Virus record (IMG/VR): IMGVR_UViG_3300007038_000001
Span: 1-41,501 of that record
Reading direction: 5' to 3' (one strand)
DNA length: 41,501 nt
Source of the DNA: a virus
The notes beneath the pieces are model-generated. The model was given only the letters and a program-made list of their open reading frames with translations. It was not told the DNA's origin and did no database searches. The position numbers were made by a program, and so were the translations under genes. This document shows positions 36,024 through 41,501 of the stretch, piece by piece. Position 1 is the first letter of the stretch. Every line of letters starts with the position of its first letter.

Positions 36024-36853
36024 TGTTTGATTGTTAGTTGACTTTTTAAAGTCTTAAGCTGGCTCTTTGAGAACTGTGAGCCTTCAGTGTCTTTGTCGAA
36101 CGGAACAAGGTCGTCAACCCCGGCAGTAATCGTATTTCCGGTGTCAACAAGCTCGCCGCCGTCCATTTCATGCAGTGATACCATAACCGTATTCGTTTCT
36201 TCGGGGTTATATTCGACCATGCCGAACAACTCCGGCACAACCTGCCACTGCACTATATCGCCTTCATCCGGTCCTTCTCGAACAATGCTGAACTGCCCAT
36301 CTTCCGAGAACTGGGGGGTAATACCCCCATTATCGTACCCACTTGGGAACGGTGTCAGCGAGAACTCTATAAAATCGGCCTTCTTGAAGCGAGGTTCTCC
36401 ATCATCCGTGCGTTCCACTTTAAGCGTGCTTGGGTCAAAACCCATGCTTCCGTCCGTGATAGCGGGCGGGTCGTGGGTAAAGTCAGCAATGACGTTCGAC
36501 CGGACCTCGCTACCCGTGTTCGGCACGTGGAACTTGACCCGGAGGAAGCCATCGCTGAACTTAACCTCCTTGGTCCAACCAACATTATCCATCTGGTCGA
36601 AACTATGGTTCATCTGGATGGGCACCTTCTCGCCCGAGGTCTGGGCTACATCCCGAAGAAAACTCTCCGTGATTTCAATGCCCTTCCAAGTGCCCGGCTC
36701 CATCGCTTTGAAAATAACGTCGATGGAACCGTCTTCATGCTCTTTAACCCCGTGTCGGTTAAACCCGGATTCTGGGAGTGCTGCGTCTTCGGGATACGAA
36801 AACGTAACGTTAACTCCAACTTCTGTCTGTTTGTCGTTCTTTGCGTCAGTCAT
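36020..36853 (-). CDS. Prohead maturation protease
   Basis: This encodes 277 aa. The catalytic His/Ser pair of the herpesvirus/HK97 (S78/U35-like) protease fold is visible as MNHS (H83) and DGSMGFDP (S136), with E163 in FIEFSLTPFPSG in the conserved third block. It should cleave scaffold and capsid N-termini during head maturation. The C-terminal 100 residues (FGMVEYNPEETNTVMVSLHE) extend beyond the protease core. It sits between a small membrane protein and the scaffold. Confidence 0.85.
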   Translation of the reverse strand: MTDAKNDKQTEVGVNVTFSYPEDAALPESGFNRHGVKEHEDGSIDVIFKAMEPGTWKGIEITESFLRDVAQTSGEKVPIQMNHSFDQMDNVGWTKEVKFSDGFLRVKFHVPNTGSEVRSNVIADFTHDPPAITDGSMGFDPSTLKVERTDDGEPRFKKADFIEFSLTPFPSGYDNGGITPQFSEDGQFSIVREGPDEGDIVQWQVVPELFGMVEYNPEETNTVMVSLHEMDGGELVDTGNTITAGVDDLVPFDKDTEGSQFSKSQLKTLKSQLTIKQ

Positions 36854-36854
36854 T

Positions 36855-37112
36855 TTAAATAAAGGGAACTACCCAACCGTGTAACCCGGCAAGGAGAGTC
36901 GCAAGAAGGGCGAGAAAGCCCCCGATAGCTTTAATCCGTGCTATTTCGTGCTCATTTGCAGAAATTGACTCTTTGTTATCCGATATATCTTCCGAGTTTT
37001 CCGTAATTAGCCGGTCTTTATAAGCAATTTTTTGGTTTAGGTTTTCAACCTTTTCCCTCGTAACGGCGGTATTTTCCCGTATTTCTGTGATTGTTTCGTT
37101 GTCCACGTCCAT
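36855..37112 (-). CDS. Coiled-coil protein with C-terminal membrane helix
   Basis: This encodes 85 aa. Residues 5-60 form a long coiled coil (REKVENLNQKIAYKDRLITE), followed by a transmembrane helix (IGGFLALLATLLAGLHGWVV). The layout resembles XhlA-like phage proteins linked to host lysis, yet it lies between portal and protease. It may be a membrane factor for head assembly or for exit. It is the only lysis-like candidate in the late arm's head section. Confidence 0.65.
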   Translation of the reverse strand: MDVDNETITEIRENTAVTREKVENLNQKIAYKDRLITENSEDISDNKESISANEHEIARIKAIGGFLALLATLLAGLHGWVVPFI

Positions 37113-37121
37113 AATCTAAAG

Positions 37122-38558
37122 TTATTCCTCAGTGGCGCTCTGCTGATTTCTGCTATCTGACCCGGAGTTGTCATCGGCTGGGTTCTGGCGAGTTGTCGCT
37201 TCGCCGCCCGCCGAATCTGCTCCGCCACCAGTGTCGGTAGGCGCTCCACCGTCTGGGTTCTGCACGTTATCTCCATTGCCACCAAGTACTTGAAGAAGCT
37301 GTAACTGCTCTTCACCGGAAATGTCTTGAACATTATCCGGCAACTCAGTTTCGGGGTCAAGGCCAATCCGCTTCGCGGCGGCCTTGAACGTGAGAAGATT
37401 GTTGTTGACGAGCTTGATTGCCATGTCAGCTTCAAGCCGCTCTTCCTCTGAAGAATGTTGTCCAAATTCAAATTCAGGCGGAAGCTCGTCGTAGTTCTCC
37501 GGCGCAGACTCGCCTAGAATTGAGACGAAAACCTGATACCGGACAACCTGCCGAATAATCATCCGATACCGCTGGATTCGGCGGTCGAACTTCGGCATAA
37601 TTACTTGGCCAAGTGCGCCGTTAACCTCGCTGTCAACGTCCATCAAGAACGATGGAACGCCAATAGCAGAGGCAATGCGGCGATGTAGGTGCTTGAAGTG
37701 CCCCTCAAGCTTCATGTGGCCTTGGTCGCTGGAAGTTGAACTGACGCCGACAACATCGTGTCCAACGTCGTGTCCAACTGCCAGCATCGACTCTGGTTCA
37801 ATATTCTGAACAGAGTTGAGGAAGCCGTCAATTTCATCTTCCGTCCACGGGCGGTCTTCGTCGCCCAGTTTCCACATGATAGGCGGATATGCCTTCGTCG
37901 CAATGAACCGGGCCATGTCAATCTCCATGTCCCGAATCATATCGGCCTGCTCTTGGCACCGTTCAATCAACGAGTGGCCAAAGTCTTCGTCAGGATGCTT
38001 GTGGAAACGTAGGACGGCAATGTCGTAGGGGTCAAACTCAATTGTCCCGCTAGCACTTCCACCCTGCATCTCATACCCAACAGTTCTTCCGAACTCGTCG
38101 GTCTGGATGCTCATTTCCTCCGTCGGAAGGACTTTTGGCTTAAACTGCTCGTCTTCAACAACAATTTCAAGGAAACCGGTCCCGTCTACGAGAGCGTGCC
38201 AAACCCAGTCGGAGAGAACAGTCTCGAAGGAGGAGGTTTCAATAAGTGTTTTAAAATTGGCAATGTCTTCATCGGTTTGCTCAGTTTCAGTGCCCGGTAT
38301 GTTTGCCGGTTCAATATTAAAACCGCTGCCGATGAGGTAATCCACCATCGTGTCGATGGCTTCAGAAACGTGCGGGTCAGTATCAGCAATGGCCCGGAAT
38401 TCTTGAATTTGGGCCTCAGGAGCGTCCGTCGGGCGAGGGTTACCACCACCACCAGAAGCTGTCTGCTTAACTACACCTTTGGGCGAGTCAAGAGCGAACT
38501 CCGTGTCGTAGTCACCCTGTTCGACTTTTTCTCTGATTTGGTCTGCTACACGTCCCAT
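37122..38558 (-). CDS. Portal protein
   Basis: This encodes 478 aa. Portal features include VSEAIDTMVDYLIGSGFNIE, WHALVDGTGFLEIVVEDEQF, DIAVLRFHKHPDEDFGHSL and the long-helix region RRIASAIGVPSFLMDVDSEV with GQVIMPKFDRRIQRYRMIIR. The C-terminal 60 residues are low-complexity (Asn, Gly, Asp). It forms the dodecameric DNA channel to which terminase docks. It follows the large terminase gene with a 19-base gap. Confidence 0.9.
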   Translation of the reverse strand: MGRVADQIREKVEQGDYDTEFALDSPKGVVKQTASGGGGNPRPTDAPEAQIQEFRAIADTDPHVSEAIDTMVDYLIGSGFNIEPANIPGTETEQTDEDIANFKTLIETSSFETVLSDWVWHALVDGTGFLEIVVEDEQFKPKVLPTEEMSIQTDEFGRTVGYEMQGGSASGTIEFDPYDIAVLRFHKHPDEDFGHSLIERCQEQADMIRDMEIDMARFIATKAYPPIMWKLGDEDRPWTEDEIDGFLNSVQNIEPESMLAVGHDVGHDVVGVSSTSSDQGHMKLEGHFKHLHRRIASAIGVPSFLMDVDSEVNGALGQVIMPKFDRRIQRYRMIIRQVVRYQVFVSILGESAPENYDELPPEFEFGQHSSEEERLEADMAIKLVNNNLLTFKAAAKRIGLDPETELPDNVQDISGEEQLQLLQVLGGNGDNVQNPDGGAPTDTGGGADSAGGEATTRQNPADDNSGSDSRNQQSATEE

Positions 38559-38577
38559 TATAGATTACCTTAGTTGT

Positions 38578-40275
38578 TCAGCGGGCGTGACGGCCACTGT
38601 AGCTCTTTCGAGAGCCGCCACGACGTGTGGCCCTCGCAGAAGAATACGCGCCCGTGCTACCCCGCTGTTGCTCCTCTCTGTCTGCTGTGGTGTGGGTCCG
38701 ACGAGAGAAAATTTCGGACTCACTTGTTACGTCGCGCTGCTTCTGGCTTGCCGAAGTACCTTTGTCGGCAGCAAATTCGGGCGGATAGGCACCGAGAATA
38801 GTGGCCATTGCCGCGTCGTCTTTACCGTCTTCCGAATACTCCTTCCCGGTGAACTTAGGTTTCTGCCAGTCTTCTTTCTGCTCTTTAACAATCGACCGCA
38901 AATGGTCATACAAAAGGTCGTTATCTTTTAAGGTAACATTGCCTTCCCGAAGGTTGGCGTTTAGGTCACCCATCATCTGCCGCACAGCGTCTTTATCGGA
39001 GAAATTAAACCCAATAACGCCACGACCAAGCTTTCGTTCTATGATTCGCTGGAATGTTTCGCCCGGACCAGTCTTGTCAAGCACAACGTGGTCTACGTCG
39101 TACTGTTTCTTGACTTGAGCAATGCGTGCTGCAATGTCATTTGCATTACCCCGGTCTGGGTTCTGTATTCCGGCGACATTTTGTAGTAATTCGTTCGTAA
39201 CAACCTCAAAGTGCCGCATATACCGTTTTCCGCCTTCTCTATGCTCAAAAACCGTAATAACGGTGTCGTCATGGTCAATACCAATGTCAACACCCATAAC
39301 CCGGTGTCCATGCTCTGAACCCGGGGGTTTCCGTGACATAGCCTGTTCAATCGACGTTTCGGAGAAGAATTTGTACGTATCGTCTACCGGACGGCACAAA
39401 TACTCCTGACCGAAGCCGATTGGGTCACGTTTCCGCTGATTTTCAATCTGAGCAATGTTCATGTCCGGTCGAACCGGCTCAAGTTCTTGCTCTTGCAACG
39501 GAACGTTAACGTTTATTCCGTCGGCGTTATAAAACGAGGGCTGCTTGATTGAAATTGTGCCCGACCACTCAGCGTGTTCGTGGTCGGGGCCTACAGCCTC
39601 TCCAGTTTCCGCATGAATATATCCAGATTTCGACCCCTCTCGGTGAGACTGCATGAAGAGGTCGTTCGGAGCGTTCGGAGTAGAGACTTGCACCATTGTT
39701 CGGTGCGAACCAAGTGCCACGAAAGACCCGAACGCACGGTCTGCCGCAACTTGGTCTTCAATGAAGGCCATCTCGTCCATCATGACCGCACGCGCTGAGT
39801 CTGCACCACGCGAACCGTCACTATCCCCAGAGTAAGCGAGGAACGAGCTACCGTTCCAAAGCACAATCTCGTCTTGATTGTCTTTCTCTTGAGGAATGTC
39901 GATTTTAGCCTTGTCAATAAGAGTCTGAATATCAGAAATACGGTCTTCTGCCTGACCTTTCTGCCGAGAAACGAAAGCATAGTTGCTCTCGGGCTTCATA
40001 AGACCTTCAAGCAAAAAACAAAGAGAAATGACATACGAATAACCAATCCGACGTCCCTTATAAAGATTCAAGGTGTCGGCGTTGCCGAAAAAGTATGCCT
40101 GCATGACCTTTTTCTGCACGTTGAAAAGCTCAAGGTCACGATATTCGCCAGTGTCCATGTCTTCGACCCGAAACAGGTCTTCAGCCATGTTCTCCGGCTT
40201 GCCATCCCACCGCTCAATAAGTTTTTCGAGTGGAATTTCAAGCCGTTCAGCGAATTTCTGTGCAATTTCTTCCAT
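38578..40275 (-). CDS. terL: Large terminase subunit
   Basis: This encodes 565 aa. The ATPase domain has a Walker A variant KGRRIGYSYV (about 73-82) and Walker B VMMDEMAF (D167, E168). The nuclease domain has D330 in VMGVDIGIDHDD, D400 in VVLDKTG and D486/D487 in GKDDAAMA, the RNase H-like metal set. It pumps and cuts viral DNA at the portal. The last 50 residues are basic and Ser/Arg-rich. A 6-bp hairpin and AT-rich stretch precede the start. Confidence 0.92.
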   Translation of the reverse strand: MEEIAQKFAERLEIPLEKLIERWDGKPENMAEDLFRVEDMDTGEYRDLELFNVQKKVMQAYFFGNADTLNLYKGRRIGYSYVISLCFLLEGLMKPESNYAFVSRQKGQAEDRISDIQTLIDKAKIDIPQEKDNQDEIVLWNGSSFLAYSGDSDGSRGADSARAVMMDEMAFIEDQVAADRAFGSFVALGSHRTMVQVSTPNAPNDLFMQSHREGSKSGYIHAETGEAVGPDHEHAEWSGTISIKQPSFYNADGINVNVPLQEQELEPVRPDMNIAQIENQRKRDPIGFGQEYLCRPVDDTYKFFSETSIEQAMSRKPPGSEHGHRVMGVDIGIDHDDTVITVFEHREGGKRYMRHFEVVTNELLQNVAGIQNPDRGNANDIAARIAQVKKQYDVDHVVLDKTGPGETFQRIIERKLGRGVIGFNFSDKDAVRQMMGDLNANLREGNVTLKDNDLLYDHLRSIVKEQKEDWQKPKFTGKEYSEDGKDDAAMATILGAYPPEFAADKGTSASQKQRDVTSESEIFSRRTHTTADREEQQRGSTGAYSSARATRRGGSRKSYSGRHAR

Positions 40276-40296
40276 ATATGAATATTTTATCTATGT

Positions 40297-40316
40297 GCTG
40301 GCAGGAAGTGGCCAGC
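40297..40316 (-). terminator. Hairpin upstream of the large terminase gene
   Basis: GCTGGC (40297-40302) and GCCAGC (40311-40316) form a 6-bp stem with an 8-base loop in the 52-base gap before terL, followed on the - strand by AT-rich sequence (ATAGATAAAATATTC). It may be an attenuator or part of an internal promoter region. Confidence 0.4.
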
Positions 40317-40327
40317 AAAGTAGAAAA

Positions 40328-40633
40328 TCAGTCAATCTGCCCGTTGAGAAACATATCAACTGTCTCTGGCTTGGCCACAAGAACGTTTTCGTCGCGCTGC
40401 ATTTCAGGGTTATCCGGCACCGCAATCACGTCAGTGGGGACCGAAGCCTCGATTTTCGGGTAATAGTGCCGACTGTTGGCCTTTATTACAATGGGGTTAT
40501 CCTCATAAGAAAGCCGCTCGGCCATCTCAAAAGACATTACAGGGTAATCCTTGTCCCAATCGACAAGTCGGACCTGCTCAGTCGTAATGAAATACCCCGC
40601 AGACCAGTCGTTAAGCGAATTCGTCGGCGTCAT
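40328..40633 (-). CDS. Hypothetical protein between terminase subunits
   Basis: This encodes 101 aa from the ATG at 40633, which overlaps the small terminase end by 23 bases. A longer frame to 40678 is less likely. It is beta-rich (DWSAGYFITTEQVRLVDWDK, NPIVIKANSRHYYPKIEASV) and ends VLVAKPETVDMFLNGQID. No family is recognised. It may modulate packaging. Confidence 0.6.
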   Translation of the reverse strand: MTPTNSLNDWSAGYFITTEQVRLVDWDKDYPVMSFEMAERLSYEDNPIVIKANSRHYYPKIEASVPTDVIAVPDNPEMQRDENVLVAKPETVDMFLNGQID

Positions 40634-41372
40634 AGCTGTGATTATCCGGGTCAAGCATTGCTTTCCCCATTTCCGCAAAGTCCTTGATTACGTCGTTGGC
40701 ATCCGAAGCCGTTTCTTGCTTCAGCCGCTCTTTCCGCGAGATACCGAGCTGATTTTCCAGTCGCATGATAAGTTTGCGCTGGCGCTGCATCATATCAGAA
40801 AGATAATGCTCTGTATCCTCATACCCAACGGAACCGTCGGGTCGCACAACCTCTTTCTCGTGCTTCTCGCCTTCACGCAGAATATAGCCCTCGCCATGCT
40901 CTGCACGGACAATTTCTACAGCAAGCGCGTGAAAGTCATATGCAGATGCGGGGTCTTCCTCAAGGTCAATGCCGTATGCCTTGGGCCAGTCCTCCACAAT
41001 CCAGTCGTACATCTGCTTCATCCATTCTGCTTGGGCGTTCTGGTTATCGGGGTTCGCCGCGCCCTTTTCGATGTACTCGTAGAAGTTATCTCGCGTTGCT
41101 GTTAGTCCGTGGGTCATGTTACCAAATTTGTCTTTAAGATTTTCTGGTGTTGGGCTACTTCCGCTTCCTTCTGCGCCGCCATGGTAGTAACACCGGTTTG
41201 ACTCGCCGCGAGTATACTGCGAACAGAGTCTCGGTGGTCCGTCGTAGTCTTCCGGCTGGTTATTAATTTCTGCAAGGCAAAACGTTTCTTCAAACTGGCC
41301 ATCCCCTGTCCACTCTTCTTTCCAATTCTGTACCTGTCGTGGGGACTTGCCAGTTATTTCTTGTTTTGCCAT
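40611..41372 (-). CDS. terS: Putative small terminase subunit
   Basis: This encodes 253 aa. It begins with a Lys/Arg helix, followed by a Cys/His cluster (FCLAEINNQ...RLCSQYTRGESNRCYYHGG) that probably binds zinc. Then come GNMTHGLTATRDNFYEYIE and a long helical region (YLSDMMQRQRKLIMRLENQL). The zinc motif plus 'MTHGLxA' is familiar from haloviral and archaeal terminase-associated proteins. First gene of the late arm and directly upstream of terL, it should recognise the packaging site. Confidence 0.75.
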   Translation of the reverse strand: MAKQEITGKSPRQVQNWKEEWTGDGQFEETFCLAEINNQPEDYDGPPRLCSQYTRGESNRCYYHGGAEGSGSSPTPENLKDKFGNMTHGLTATRDNFYEYIEKGAANPDNQNAQAEWMKQMYDWIVEDWPKAYGIDLEEDPASAYDFHALAVEIVRAEHGEGYILREGEKHEKEVVRPDGSVGYEDTEHYLSDMMQRQRKLIMRLENQLGISRKERLKQETASDANDVIKDFAEMGKAMLDPDNHSYDADEFA

Positions 41373-41501
41373 AGTTACTATTGTTCAATATTACCCTGTT
41401 ACAGGCAAGAAGCGAGACGCACTGTTAAAACGTTTATTGTACCAAGGTAAGAACGTTACCTTAGTCTGTACCAACTAACAATAATACATTGGAACAAGGT
41501 A
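41373..41501 (-). promoter_or_regulatory. Right-end control region upstream of terS
   Basis: This gene-free region carries the dispersed element E (41403-41427) and an inverted repeat AAGGTAA-GAACG-TTACCTT (41444-41462), which echoes the AAGGTAACCTT palindrome at 88-98. No regulon promoter with the 14-nt spacing is found here, so the late operon's promoter is either a different AT-rich box or lies beyond the edge. AT-rich boxes such as AATAAACG (- strand) are possible. Confidence 0.5.
41403..41427 (+). repeat. Dispersed element, copy E
   Basis: It begins AGGCAAGAAGCGAGACGCAC and matches 24931-24955 at 24 of 25 positions. In the late transcript (- strand) it would appear as the complement, in the leader about 30 nt before the terS start codon. 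Confidence 0.65.

Noticed and set aside
1-41501. CRISPR array or long tandem repeats
   Set aside because: No regularly spaced repeats of 24-40 bases were seen. The repeats found are dispersed single copies.

Overview
The window looks like all or nearly all of a tailed virus with a contractile tail (myovirus type) that infects a halophilic archaeon. The predicted proteins are strongly acidic. Promoters are archaeal: a purine-rich BRE-like stretch, then TTTAAG or TTTATA, often with short or no leaders. The replication genes are archaeal in flavour (PolB, an AEP primase with a PriL-like Fe-S tail, a Cas4/RecB-like nuclease). By eye GC is near half, low for most haloarchaea, so a host of moderate GC is likely (inference). 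No integrase, lysis gene or full tRNA was seen.

Layout. The left 17.9 kb is nearly all on the + strand and carries early/replication genes as a dense chain of small ORFs, many overlapping by ATGA or TAATG. It opens with a LAGLIDADG-like ORF and small Zn proteins, followed by a gene-free, highly structured region (1030-1604). Next come an acidic 344-aa protein, a P-loop ATPase with winged helix, the primase, an HTH-metallophosphoesterase, a TFIIB-type zinc-ribbon protein, the PD-(D/E)XK nuclease, an intein-containing PolB, dCTP deaminase/dUTPase and ThyX. The right 23.5 kb is almost all on the - strand and is a classical virion operon read from right to left: small and large terminase, portal, protease, scaffold, decoration, capsid, connectors, tail terminator, sheath, tube, tail chaperones, tape measure, hub, spike, gp25-like, baseplate J, baseplate I-like, fibre, collar fibre and several unknowns. 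An M14/AstE-type metallohydrolase with its own promoter ends this arm. The two arms converge at about 17.9 kb, where a fragment resembling the 3' end of a tRNA gene lies.

Regulation. Four clear promoters and two weaker ones share the motif CACCGTTGGTATAG, placed exactly 14 nt after the first base of a TATA box. This looks like one viral regulon. One copy at the extreme left points off the window on the - strand, with no gene in front of it. If the ends join, it would drive the terminase-led late operon, which suggests a circular map. A second dispersed element (core GGCAAGAAGCGAGA) occurs five times in opposing orientations, so several viral RNAs could pair with each other.

Most interesting points: (1) the promoter/operator regulon; (2) a structured RNA at about 1163-1525; (3) the complementary element family, including an apparent antisense promoter inside the baseplate genes; (4) four microgenes and the tail-chaperone pair that all become sensible proteins after a +1 frameshift; (5) the metallohydrolase and the block of unknown genes at the end of the virion operon.
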